Shown: positions 1 through 7,595 of the stretch, piece after piece
Layout of the letters: every line of letters begins with the position of its first letter
Numbering within the stretch: the first letter of the stretch is position 1
NCBI GenBank assembly: GCA_008501835.1
Contig: QQUB01000305.1
Location: 1-8,605, forward strand
Direction of reading: 5' to 3'
DNA length: 8,605 nt
DNA from: Bacteroidota bacterium
Lineage (GTDB): Bacteria > Bacteroidota > Bacteroidia > Chitinophagales > Saprospiraceae
Position numbers and translations under genes: made by a program
The notes under the pieces: model-generated
Told to the model about the DNA's origin: nothing
The model's input: only the letters and a program-made list of their open reading frames with translations
Database searches by the model: none

Positions 1-779
1 GTATTATCGTACACCAACATTTCATACGGCAAGAAGGCTGTGTGCTTAGGACTTCCAATATCAATGGTCGGCATAAAACTACTTTCTCCTTTTTCACCGC
101 GTAAACCTACACCGTACAATTTAAGTTTCTTATCCGCCAAGGCAACTGAATACACCTTTACAAGATCTTTAACTCCCTTTTTAAAATTACCATCAATCTT
201 GCTTGTGGCTGCATCAAAACTGCTGAATGAATTCAATTTCACATTATCTCCAAAATATGGCATACCTACCATATAGTGGTATTTTTGAAGGGAAGCACCG
301 GTTTTTCCTTTCTTGGATCCAAACATGGTGCCGCTTTTACTACCCATTGGGGATAAAGCAGATTTCAGGCGTTTGGAAAGCGTAGAATATTGCGATGATA
401 CTTTGCTGTAATTTTTCTGAAAATAAGCATTGCCCCAATATTCAGGTGTGGAATAGGAAACGATTGTCTTGCCGCTTTCCCGGGTAACGGCTACCCGCAA
501 AACAAGCGCAAACCCTGTTGTTCCACCTACTTTTCTAACAGCGCTTTTCAATTCGTCACAGGTAATGGCAATTAACCAGCGATTGGCATCGTTCGCCGGC
601 CTGTATTCTCCCACAACAGTGAAGTCATTATCCTGTAACGCGGTTTTTGTACTGGATATAACATCCGACATGGAACTGGTACTTTCAGCTCCAATAGTAT
701 AAGGCTTATAAGTAGCCTGAGCCTGTGTGATGGTAATACTAAATATTAACAACACAACCAGTGCAAATAAATTTTTCAT
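1..779 (-). CDS. Secreted protein of unknown function, DUF302-like in part; C-terminus beyond the window
   Basis: An open frame starts at ATG 777-779 and runs 259 codons to the left edge without a stop, so the gene is partial at its 3' end. Residues 1-22 form a signal peptide: a lysine, a hydrophobic stretch (residues 4-18) and an Ala-Gln-Ala cleavage region. The product should be exported to the periplasm or cell surface. Residues about 30-120 include a stretch around LRVAVTR (94-100), SYSTPEYWGNAYF (108-120) and an earlier helix-like segment (38-50). This layout reminds me of DUF302-type domains, which have no firmly assigned enzyme activity. The segment at residues 215-257, with MPTID and LPYEMLVY, may be a second structural unit. 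The gene lies beyond the terminator of the etf operon, so it is probably a separate transcription unit. I do not recognise a function, and the domain resemblance is from memory and weak. Confidence 0.8.
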   Translation of the reverse strand, partial: MKNLFALVVLLIFSITITQAQATYKPYTIGAESTSSMSDVISSTKTALQDNDFTVVGEYRPANDANRWLIAITCDELKSAVRKVGGTTGFALVLRVAVTRESGKTIVSYSTPEYWGNAYFQKNYSKVSSQYSTLSKRLKSALSPMGSKSGTMFGSKKGKTGASLQKYHYMVGMPYFGDNVKLNSFSSFDAATSKIDGNFKKGVKDLVKVYSVALADKKLKLYGVGLRGEKGESSFMPTIDIGSPKHTAFLPYEMLVYDN

Positions 780-875
780 ATTAGTAGTTTTGTGTTCGTA
801 AAACTGGTTTATATTCGGCACCTAAAATAACAATAATCCACTGGTTTTCATAACTTTGAAACCCTCAATAACTGT
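780..875 (-). other. Leader region upstream of the secreted-protein gene
   Basis: This is the part of the gap between the operon terminator and the secreted-protein gene. It is A/T-rich and contains no credible ORF. A promoter for the secreted-protein gene is expected here, because the gene follows a strong terminator. I found no clean match to the Bacteroidota TAnnTTTG -7 element. The closest string on the minus strand is TATTTTAG, one mismatch away, inside the segment read from 821-840. No Shine-Dalgarno sequence precedes the ATG, where the minus strand reads AAAACTACTAAT. Confidence 0.3.
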
Positions 876-909
876 AAAGAAAGCCCCTTCCGCAACAGGC
901 AAAAGGGGC
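876..909 (-). terminator. Intrinsic terminator of the lipoate/etf operon
   Basis: On the minus strand, 909 to 883 folds into an 11-bp stem. The arms are GCCCCUUUUGC and GCGGAAGGGGC, with two internal G-U pairs and a five-base loop CUGUU. It is followed at once by UUUCUUU (882-876). It lies 27 nt after the stop codon of the EtfD-like gene, where a Rho-independent terminator for the minus-strand operon is expected. In the plus direction the stem is not followed by a T tract, so it should act in one direction only. Confidence 0.9.
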
Positions 910-936
910 ATCGATTATCTTCTCATTTTCAATTTG

Positions 937-3018
937 TTATAAGGCTTCCTCGATCAGTTCAATAATATCCCTGACCGCGATTTTACCTTCGTTTCCGGAA
1001 GTTTTTACGGCATCGGAATACATGGCATAATCTTTTGGACAGGCAATGATAAAGTATTGAATATCTCCCAGCGAAAGCGCTTCTTTAATTCGCATTTCAC
1101 TAGGCCTTTCCTCCAATCCGGAATCATCCATCCAGATGCGTCCTCCTCCGGCTCCACAGCAGAAGGAATTCTCCTTATTCCTTGGCATTTCCACTAATTC
1201 CACACCAACTGCCTCCAGTAATTTTCTCGGTGCGGAGGTTTCTCCATTATATCTGCCCAGGTAACATGGATCGTGGTAAGTTACCTTAACGCCCTTGAGT
1301 TTATCGGAAACCTTGAGTTTGCCTTCATCGATCAGTTTGCAAAGCAAGCCTGTATAATGATGGATTGTATATTCCCCTCCGAAATCCGGATACTCATTTT
1401 TAATGGTGTTAAATGAATGTGGGTCCGTAGTGAAAATTTCCTTGAACTGAGCTTCTTCAAATGCAGCTATATTATCTTCCGCCAGCATTTCATAAAGCCC
1501 TTCCTCTCCTATCCGACGAACATCGTTACCTGCATTTTTCTCACCTTCATACAGAATTCCAAAGTCGAGCCCTATTTTATTAAAAATCGTGGCCACTTTT
1601 CTGGTCATATCCTGCATTCGTGCATCAAAGGAAGCATAATCCCCTACAAACCAGAGATATTCAACTTCCTCCTTTCTGGCATCCTTTATTTTAAAATCGA
1701 GGTCTTTAGTCCACTTGGCCCTCATCCGCTCAGGTTTTCCAAAGGAATTACCATAATCCCCAATATTCATAAGCGCATCCTGGAGCATATCTTCCATATC
1801 GCCTTCATCGACCAGTGTTCTTCTCAGGTTTACAATGGTCGTGAGGTGCTCAATGCCTACCGGACAAGCTTCCACACACGCCATACAGGTCGTACACGAC
1901 CACAGCGTTTCTGTTTTGATTACATCTCCGGCAATTAAAGGTTCTTTTTTAGCCTTTCCATTACCATTTGCACTGAAGGTCTGCCCAAACCATTCCGACT
2001 TCCCAATCGTTGAATCAGCATAGGTACGCATATCCAGAATGAGGTCACGCGGAGACAAAGGCGCTCCAGAGTTTTTGGCAGGACAGGCAACATGACAACG
2101 TCCGCATTTGGTACAAGAATCAAAATCCATTAACTCCTTCCAGGTAAAATCCTGCAATTTCAGGTACCCCATACCTTCCTTCATCTTTTCTTCGGTCACC
2201 CGAGGTAAATTCTGAACGGCATCATCTTCTGTAAACATGAGATTGGCAAAATCCACAAGCATATGCATTGCCTTGGAATATGGTATATACGCTATAAAAA
2301 CGAGCACAATAACCCCATGAATCCACCAAATAGCCATGTGGATCGGATTTAGGGCCCCGACAGAATCTATCAGGGTTGCCAGCGCATAACCTGCAAATGA
2401 CCATTTTTCGAATTCAGGAAATCCGTCTGCTGCTATTCTTGTTGCTTCAATAAAGAATCCTGTAATGGCGATAACTATCAATAACCAGGTAAAGATCCGG
2501 TCATCTGTAGCAAAGCCTTTTCTATTGTACTCCTCCGGGTCCCGGTCCACGCGGGTGTAATCCAGTTTATCAGGTTTGCGGCCCCGGCGAAACAACATCA
2601 TAAACAATCCCACAATAAACAACACCCCGAAAAGGTCCATAAAAAGAGAAAACCATAAATAAAATGTGCCTTTCAATATTTGTATTCCAAAAATCAGGTG
2701 CAGAAAATCGTGATCAATGGCAACAATTGCGGTACCTATAAGCAATACAATAAAGCCCCAAAAGATCATCCAGTGAGCTACGCCTGCATATGCATCCCGT
2801 TTCATCACCGTAGAATTGGTGGTCATTTTCCCAAGAGCTTTGAAAAACCGACCTGCGACATTATTAAAACGGCCACTGTCCCTTCCCTTTCTGTATTTTT
2901 TATATCTCAGCCAAAAACCATAAAGGAAAAAAGCTATAGTTGCAAAGGCCACCGCATAAAACATGACCTGCATCCATGTTGGAAAATTCCGGAATATAAC
3001 CCTAGTCATTTCATCCAT
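937..3018 (-). CDS. etfD: Membrane iron-sulfur ETF:menaquinone oxidoreductase (EtfD/EMO type)
   Basis: This 693-aa protein has a nitrate reductase gamma-like membrane domain (about residues 14-250). It has roughly five hydrophobic segments, near 14-36, 81-103, 118-143, 175-195 and 225-247. His82, His103, His107, His227 and His234 are candidate heme b ligands. Two [4Fe-4S] motifs follow: Cys302/305/308/312 and Cys375/378/381/385. Next come two HdrD-like CCG (DUF224) domains. The second is intact, with Cys585 in HDPC, Cys620-Cys621 in CCG and Cys660. The first (about 455-545) keeps the fold signature, but its usual cysteines read Asp, Asn, Asp and Ser. Relatives (EMO in Syntrophomonas, EtfD/Rv0338c in Mycobacterium) pass electrons from ETF to menaquinone. 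The etfB-etfA genes directly upstream (61-nt gap to etfA) support that role. ATG 3016-3018 is used; a second Met at residue 4 is possible. The family call is firm and the exact quinone partner is inferred. Confidence 0.9.
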   Translation of the reverse strand: MDEMTRVIFRNFPTWMQVMFYAVAFATIAFFLYGFWLRYKKYRKGRDSGRFNNVAGRFFKALGKMTTNSTVMKRDAYAGVAHWMIFWGFIVLLIGTAIVAIDHDFLHLIFGIQILKGTFYLWFSLFMDLFGVLFIVGLFMMLFRRGRKPDKLDYTRVDRDPEEYNRKGFATDDRIFTWLLIVIAITGFFIEATRIAADGFPEFEKWSFAGYALATLIDSVGALNPIHMAIWWIHGVIVLVFIAYIPYSKAMHMLVDFANLMFTEDDAVQNLPRVTEEKMKEGMGYLKLQDFTWKELMDFDSCTKCGRCHVACPAKNSGAPLSPRDLILDMRTYADSTIGKSEWFGQTFSANGNGKAKKEPLIAGDVIKTETLWSCTTCMACVEACPVGIEHLTTIVNLRRTLVDEGDMEDMLQDALMNIGDYGNSFGKPERMRAKWTKDLDFKIKDARKEEVEYLWFVGDYASFDARMQDMTRKVATIFNKIGLDFGILYEGEKNAGNDVRRIGEEGLYEMLAEDNIAAFEEAQFKEIFTTDPHSFNTIKNEYPDFGGEYTIHHYTGLLCKLIDEGKLKVSDKLKGVKVTYHDPCYLGRYNGETSAPRKLLEAVGVELVEMPRNKENSFCCGAGGGRIWMDDSGLEERPSEMRIKEALSLGDIQYFIIACPKDYAMYSDAVKTSGNEGKIAVRDIIELIEEAL

Positions 3019-3079
3019 AATCCCAAAGTTGTTTTTCGTTTAAAATGCAAAATGATAGAACCTGGTATCAAAAACCTTC

Positions 3080-4024
3080 TTAGAGTTTTCCTGTGATGGC
3101 AGGGACCAGATCAAACAGGTCTTCCGTTGTACCATAATGAGCATAATCAAAGATCGGAGCGTTTTCATCCGTATTCACGGCAATGATCAACTCTGCATCT
3201 TTCATACCTTCAATATGCTCTGGTGCCCCACTGATACCAAAGGCCAGGTAGATCTTAGGCTTAACCTTAAGGCCTGATTTACCTACCTGGCGGGTTTTTC
3301 CAAGCCACTTATTATCCACGATAGGGCGTGAACAGGAAACTTCTCCGCCAAGTTTACCGGCGAGCTCTTCCATCATAGGAAGGTTATCTTCATTCTGGAT
3401 GCCGCGACCGACACTGACCAAAATATCCTGTGCTGTAATATCCACATCCCCTCCTTCCGGTTCAATCAGTTTGGTGAATTTGATCTTCAATCCACTGAGA
3501 TCAGGTGCTGAAGCCTCTTCAACATCCGGAGCACCTCCTTCTTTTCCTGCCTCTGCTGGAAAAGCTCCCGCAAGAACAGAAATAACACATGAATCCCCAA
3601 CTGCAGATTCAACGTTCATTTTACCTCCATAAAGAGAGCTGGTTGCAGCATCTCCCGAAATTTCACTAACATAAGCCACCATGGGAATATCCAGATCTAC
3701 ACTTAATCCAGGCCCCACATCAAGCCCCATGGAAGTATACCCTGTCATGACTACCTTGGCACCCTGAGCCTTGACTACTTCAGCAGCAGTTTTACTATAG
3801 GCCTCCGGGTTAAAATCTGCCAGCGCTGCATCATCGACATAAACTACCTTATCCGCAGCACCCATCTGGCCGGCAAGATCTTTAATTCCATGCCCCATGA
3901 GCACGGCAATGGCTTGCCCTCCAAGAGCGGAGGCAAGTTCTTTTGCTTTTCCAAGCATTTCAAAAGTAATATCATCCAACTGTCCTTTGAAATGCTCTGC
4001 TATTACAATTACATTATTACTCAT
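3080..4024 (-). CDS. etfA: Electron transfer flavoprotein alpha subunit
   Basis: The 314-aa length is normal for EtfA. The N-terminal Rossmann-like half (1-180) is followed by the C-terminal FAD domain. The FAD-binding signatures are GRGI (206-209), SRP (232-234), QVGKSG (246-251), GISGAPEH with His270 (263-270) and NTDENAPIFDYAHYG (284-298). With EtfB it forms a soluble cytoplasmic heterodimer that carries electrons from flavin dehydrogenases. The adjoining membrane protein suggests a quinone-linked, non-bifurcating ETF, but sequence motifs alone do not settle that. Compared with mitochondrial-type EtfA, Lys249 replaces the Gln of QVGQTG and Pro-Glu replaces Ile-Gln before His270, so this belongs to a different ETF subgroup. 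The gene lies 78 nt after etfB. The upstream minus strand (CTTAAATTCTTCTATA) has no Shine-Dalgarno sequence. Confidence 0.95.
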   Translation of the reverse strand: MSNNVIVIAEHFKGQLDDITFEMLGKAKELASALGGQAIAVLMGHGIKDLAGQMGAADKVVYVDDAALADFNPEAYSKTAAEVVKAQGAKVVMTGYTSMGLDVGPGLSVDLDIPMVAYVSEISGDAATSSLYGGKMNVESAVGDSCVISVLAGAFPAEAGKEGGAPDVEEASAPDLSGLKIKFTKLIEPEGGDVDITAQDILVSVGRGIQNEDNLPMMEELAGKLGGEVSCSRPIVDNKWLGKTRQVGKSGLKVKPKIYLAFGISGAPEHIEGMKDAELIIAVNTDENAPIFDYAHYGTTEDLFDLVPAITGKL

Positions 4025-4102
4025 TATAGAAGAATTTAAGTTTGGGTTAAAAATGACTAAAACGATTTCCTAATTAATGCTAAAGATTAAAAACGAACCT
4101 GC

Positions 4103-4852
4103 TTAGCCTTTGATGAGAGAGACGATCTTTGAAGCAATATCCTCCGTTGAGCCGGATATCATTTCTGCTCCTTGACCTGATTCAGGTTTAAACATCCTGT
4201 TCACCTCAGTGCTACCTCCGACACTTACATCTCCTGCAGAAACTTCTTCGAGGTCAGTACCTCTCATGGCCCTCCTCACTCTTGCTACCGGAACATACCT
4301 TGGAGTCTCACTGGCAGCCTGAATACCCATCACTGCCGGCAACTGTACCTCAAATTCGGCAATTACCCCCCCACTGTATTCTTTTTGAACAGTAGCCGTA
4401 CCTCCACTTACTTCCACACTTGTTACTACACTTACATGAGGCAAACTCAGATAATGGGCCATTAAAATAGCCATTTGACCATCCCGGTCGTCTACTGCCT
4501 GTACTCCAGTGAAAATCATGTCGTAATCTATACCCTGGATAGCATTAGCCATCGCCCTGGCAGCTTCATGGTTAGAAGGGTTATCTCCAAGACCGGTAAT
4601 TTTGATCACACGGTCAGCTCCTTTCGCCGCTGCAGCGTACAGGGCTTTATCGATATCGTCACCGTCAATAGCGATAGCTGTTACGGTTCCGCCGTTTTCT
4701 TCTTTTTGAAGCAAAGCTTCTTCCAGAGCGTGGTCGTCAAATTCATTGACCTTGTATTTTAACCACTCGGTATCCAGTGCCTTTCCTGAGGAATCTATCT
4801 CCAGTTCTTCAACAAGGTCCGGCACTTGCTTGATAGGTACGATAATATTCAT
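4103..4852 (-). CDS. etfB: Electron transfer flavoprotein beta subunit
   Basis: The 249-aa length and motif order match EtfB: KQVPD near the N-terminus (8-12), NEFDDHALEEAL (36-47), the nucleotide-binding TGVQAVDDRDGQM (115-127) and LPAVMGIQAASETPRY (171-186). The last corresponds to the recognition loop that docks on partner dehydrogenases in other ETFs, but it lacks the mitochondrial LRLNEPRY wording, so the partner set probably differs. A C-terminal arm (about 225-249) resembles the tail that wraps around EtfA. It should pair with the etfA product encoded immediately downstream. It is separated from the preceding lipS1-like gene by 31 nt with no terminator, which suggests co-transcription with the lipoate genes. 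ATG 4850-4852 is the natural start, because the conserved MNIIVPIKQ opening follows directly. No acyl-CoA dehydrogenase gene is present in the window. Confidence 0.95.
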   Translation of the reverse strand: MNIIVPIKQVPDLVEELEIDSSGKALDTEWLKYKVNEFDDHALEEALLQKEENGGTVTAIAIDGDDIDKALYAAAAKGADRVIKITGLGDNPSNHEAARAMANAIQGIDYDMIFTGVQAVDDRDGQMAILMAHYLSLPHVSVVTSVEVSGGTATVQKEYSGGVIAEFEVQLPAVMGIQAASETPRYVPVARVRRAMRGTDLEEVSAGDVSVGGSTEVNRMFKPESGQGAEMISGSTEDIASKIVSLIKG

Positions 4853-4883
4853 AATGGTAAATTTTGTGTATTAAATTTGGTTA

Positions 4884-5993
4884 TTATTTTAACAAGTCTT
4901 TCATATTTAATTCCTCTCTGATCAATTTAAGATCATCTTCCTCAGGTGTAAAAGGAAAATCCCTGAAGGATTCTGACGGACGGTAACTTCCGTATGGTCG
5001 TGTGCAACCGGGTTCTCCATCAGCTGAAGGGCAACCTCCTGTTTCAAAAGGAGTGCCGCCATCAAGTGTTTGCAGGAAGTTTCCTACATCAAAGGTGGTA
5101 TCCTTTAATTTGATCATATTCCCCTGATCGTCAAATTCGATTCTTTCACGTTTCAAATCATACTTTTCGATCATGTGCTTGACCAATTGAATCCTTCTCC
5201 ACCGGGTAATGGTGGCTCTTGGATAATTACCCATTCTGGAATCGGGTTCCGGATTAAACGAGAATAAATAAGCCAGGATCTGGTTATCTCTCAGGTTGTA
5301 AAAAATATCAACCAGTTCTTTATCTGTTTCACCTAACCCTACCACCGTATGGATATTTACTTTCCAGGGGCCGTAAATGTCCCTGGAAGCCTCGATAACA
5401 TCCCAGTAATTGCTCCATTTCAAACTTCCGTTGGGTACATTAGTTCTTCGATCGAAGAATACTCTTTCTGAAACTGCATCCAAACCAACCCCTATCATAT
5501 CCGCTCCGGCTTCTTTGAGGATTTCGAGCCGGCTTCTGTTGAGAGTTGGCGGGGCTACCAGTAATGAAAGAGGCGTTTCGACTTTTTTGGCAATACGTTC
5601 CGTTATGTCCAGCGTGTCCTGATATGCACTGCCATGAGTGACCATGGAAATGCAAAGCCTGGTCATATGTTCCTTGTATCTTGCGATCCGGTCGATCACG
5701 GTATCTGTTTCATATAATGGCCAGTCAACCCGGATAAATGATTGGTCCTCATAATCCCCGGGACGGGTACGTGCTAGACCGCAATAGCCGCAATCTGACA
5801 AACAGCCATCTTCGTAATTCAGCAACAGATTTATGCCTCCAAATTTGAAGTCCCTTGAAAACCGGCCGGATTTGAGGCGTAAAGCCATAGCACTTGCGGC
5901 ACTGATGCGGACGTAATCAGGACTGTACTTTTTCTCTTCCTCCAACTGGACCACGTTGAGAGGAATCATGGTATCCGTATTGTCTTTTTTCAT
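4884..5993 (-). CDS. lipS1: Radical SAM protein, likely lipoyl synthase component LipS1
   Basis: This 369-aa radical SAM protein has the CX3CX2C cluster at Cys64/68/71 (GCLSDCGYCG). A BioB/LipA-like barrel follows, with VTHGSAY (118-124), GVGLDAVSE (168-176) and the VVGLGET strand-loop (217-223). A C-terminal pair, Cys321 and Cys330, in GGCPSADGEPGCTRPYG could help bind a second, sacrificial Fe-S cluster. In Thermococcus kodakarensis (TK2109/TK2248) and in sulfur oxidisers, two radical SAM proteins, LipS1 and LipS2, together replace LipA and insert sulfur at C6 and C8 of an octanoyl chain. The operon holds this protein, a second radical SAM gene and a lipoate ligase, which strongly supports that role. 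Calling this one LipS1 and the other LipS2 rests on remembered family features and is less certain than the pair assignment. A plain BioB is less likely because no bio gene is near. It lies 40 nt after the 135-aa gene. Confidence 0.75.
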   Translation of the reverse strand: MKKDNTDTMIPLNVVQLEEEKKYSPDYVRISAASAMALRLKSGRFSRDFKFGGINLLLNYEDGCLSDCGYCGLARTRPGDYEDQSFIRVDWPLYETDTVIDRIARYKEHMTRLCISMVTHGSAYQDTLDITERIAKKVETPLSLLVAPPTLNRSRLEILKEAGADMIGVGLDAVSERVFFDRRTNVPNGSLKWSNYWDVIEASRDIYGPWKVNIHTVVGLGETDKELVDIFYNLRDNQILAYLFSFNPEPDSRMGNYPRATITRWRRIQLVKHMIEKYDLKRERIEFDDQGNMIKLKDTTFDVGNFLQTLDGGTPFETGGCPSADGEPGCTRPYGSYRPSESFRDFPFTPEEDDLKLIREELNMKDLLK

Positions 5994-6033
5994 AAACAGT
6001 TTAAAAGTTTTTCATAAGGAATCCCGTTCCCTG

Positions 6034-6441
6034 TCAGGCTACTGCCCTGGACTGGCGAAAATTCCAAATGTAGGAACCTTGCCACTCACCATTTACAAAG
6101 TCGATGGTCAGGCGATGCGGTAAAAGCTTCCTGCGTTTTTTAATTGGGAATTCAATATACTCCGGTGTATTATCACCTTTCAAATCATGGATATTACACG
6201 GTGCTGATTGTATCACCCTGAAACTGAGATTCAAATTGTCTCCAGCTTCAAAAGATGGCCATTCAGGTTCGGTTTCTGAAAACTGAACCCTCTTGACAAC
6301 AAAGCAGCTGAAATAAACTTCCATGGTTACGAACAAGGGTTTATTTCTCTTTTTCAAGGCTTTTGCAGCCTTAGTCGACAATTCAACCTGTATTGTTTTG
6401 TCAGACATTTCACCATCAATAAATTTCAAGTCTAAGGTCAT
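6034..6441 (-). CDS. Small conserved-looking protein of unknown function in the lipoate operon
   Basis: I do not recognise this 135-aa protein. It has no signal peptide or membrane segment and appears rich in beta strands, so it is probably cytoplasmic. Distinctive stretches are PLFVTMEVYFSCFVVKRVQF (residues 35-54), DNLNLSFRVIQSAPCNI (68-84), IKKRRKLLPHRLTIDF (100-115) and WQGSYIWNFRQ (120-130). It has only two cysteines, Cys46 and Cys82, too few for a [4Fe-4S] cluster within one chain, though they could bind metal or act as a thiol pair. It starts 17 nt after the ligase stop and ends 40 nt before the LipS1-like gene. It is therefore embedded in the lipoate module and probably translated with it. 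Reasonable guesses are a partner or scaffold for the ligase or the radical SAM pair, but no function can be assigned from sequence. The frame is undamaged and uses ATG 6439-6441. Confidence 0.85.
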   Translation of the reverse strand: MTLDLKFIDGEMSDKTIQVELSTKAAKALKKRNKPLFVTMEVYFSCFVVKRVQFSETEPEWPSFEAGDNLNLSFRVIQSAPCNIHDLKGDNTPEYIEFPIKKRRKLLPHRLTIDFVNGEWQGSYIWNFRQSRAVA

Positions 6442-6458
6442 GGTTAGTGATTTTTCAA

Positions 6459-7595
6459 TTATCCTTCTGCCTTTTCAGGATAATAGCAGGAACCGTCATA
6501 GGTAAACCGGTTTTCGGACCTTGCTCTTCTTGCTGCCAAATAGATAGCATCCACTACTTTTTCCTGTGGCAGATTTTCAATGGTTTTGGTTTCTGAAAAA
6601 GCCGTTCTCACCACTTTTTCAATTTTTTCGCGATCTAAAGGGCTCCATTTAAGGCGTCCTTCAATTAACCGAAAGGTTTCTGGTTCCTCCAGAAAATCTC
6701 CGGTGATGAGTACACTTTTGATGGTTTCTCCCTTAAGGCCAATGTAGGTTCTCAAAAGACCTGCCGGTGTTTTGACAACACTCATTCCTGTCATATCCGT
6801 CTGGGGGGAATGTTGATAGATCCAGTCTTCATTTTGATAGCGTTCTTCGATCAATTTGCCTACTGAATCATCCTCGTTTTTTGTCAATGGGCGATTCGCC
6901 ATTTTAAAATCGAAAAATGCTTCAAACTCCTCTTTCAACATTTCCCTTACTTCGTCGATACTGATTTTTGTGTTTATTTCCCGGTTGATGGTTGTAATTC
7001 TTTGCTCAACCGATGTTATTTTTCTCTTGTCAGAATATTTTTGAATTGGGATCTGCAAGACCTTGAGCATTTCCAGTATATCGAGATCAACCAACAAACT
7101 TGTATGAAACTGGATCGCTCCCTTGGGTGTCACATATATTCCAAGCCCTGCTATTTTTTTCCCGTTTACTTCCAGATCATTTTTGGATCGGAATTCCGCT
7201 TTGATCCCTAATTTACCCAGGGTGTTGATGACGGGGCTGGAAAAAAGCACATACAACTCTTTCAGGTTCTGCCAGGGAAAAACATCTGATGAAGTGCAGA
7301 AACAAATTCCCAACTGGCTTTCACCCATAATAATGGCACCTCCTCCTGTAAGTCGCCTGCTGAAATCCACGCCTTCCTTCTTACAGGTGTCCAGATCAAG
7401 TTCCGCATAGATATTTTGGAACCTGCCTACCAGGGCGCAATTCGTTTTATAGGTATAGAGCCTGAGTGCCGCTTTTTCTTCATCTGGTTCCGAAAAGGTC
7501 TCGGTCAAATACTCATCTACCGCTAACCCGCGAAAAGCGGATACACCATCTTCCTGTATGTACCTGCAATTATTCAACACCGCAGGAACAAGCAT
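6459..7595 (-). CDS. lplA: Two-domain lipoate-protein ligase, sLpl(AB) type
   Basis: The 378-aa protein belongs to the LplA/LipB/BirA fold. RRLTGGGAI (80-88) is the ligand-binding loop, and Lys147 in GKKIAG is the expected catalytic lysine contacting the acyl-adenylate. IQFHTSLLVD (161-170) matches the following HxxLL segment. Residues about 250-357 form an LplB-like accessory domain on the same chain. Ligases of this kind activate lipoate or octanoate with ATP and attach it to a lysine of a lipoyl domain. Its position between the two radical SAM genes fits the sLpl(AB)-LipS1/S2 route. The frame can be extended two codons to TTG at 7601, but ATG 7593-7595 is the better start. Either way the start lies inside the 3' end of the LipS2-like gene (26-nt overlap from the ATG), which implies translational coupling. 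A cytoplasmic ligase is expected; octanoate versus free lipoate as substrate is not decided. Confidence 0.9.
   Translation of the reverse strand: MLVPAVLNNCRYIQEDGVSAFRGLAVDEYLTETFSEPDEEKAALRLYTYKTNCALVGRFQNIYAELDLDTCKKEGVDFSRRLTGGGAIIMGESQLGICFCTSSDVFPWQNLKELYVLFSSPVINTLGKLGIKAEFRSKNDLEVNGKKIAGLGIYVTPKGAIQFHTSLLVDLDILEMLKVLQIPIQKYSDKRKITSVEQRITTINREINTKISIDEVREMLKEEFEAFFDFKMANRPLTKNEDDSVGKLIEERYQNEDWIYQHSPQTDMTGMSVVKTPAGLLRTYIGLKGETIKSVLITGDFLEEPETFRLIEGRLKWSPLDREKIEKVVRTAFSETKTIENLPQEKVVDAIYLAARRARSENRFTYDGSCYYPEKAEG

Noticed and set aside
40..702. Two short plus-strand frames (40-276, 469-702) at the left edge
   Set aside because: The minus-strand frame is open across the whole stretch, starts with a good signal peptide, and explains the region better.
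1417..1938. A 173-codon plus-strand open frame inside the etfD-like gene
   Set aside because: It lies antisense to strongly conserved iron-sulfur and CCG coding sequence, and its translation resembles no protein family. It is a shadow of the real gene.
2680..3096. A 138-codon plus-strand open frame over the etfD start and the etfA-etfD gap
   Set aside because: Its translation is low in recognisable motifs and it is antisense to a transmembrane coding region. It also runs into the 3' end of etfA.
4025..4102. The 78-nt etfB-etfA gap as a promoter or regulatory site
   Set aside because: I saw no TAnnTTTG-type element, inverted repeat or hairpin on the minus strand. It looks like plain A/T-rich spacer.
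4884..5993. Biotin synthase (BioB) or classic LipA as the identity of this radical SAM protein
   Set aside because: No bio genes are nearby, LipA's N-terminal CX4CX5C motif is absent, and a second radical SAM gene and a lipoate ligase share the operon.
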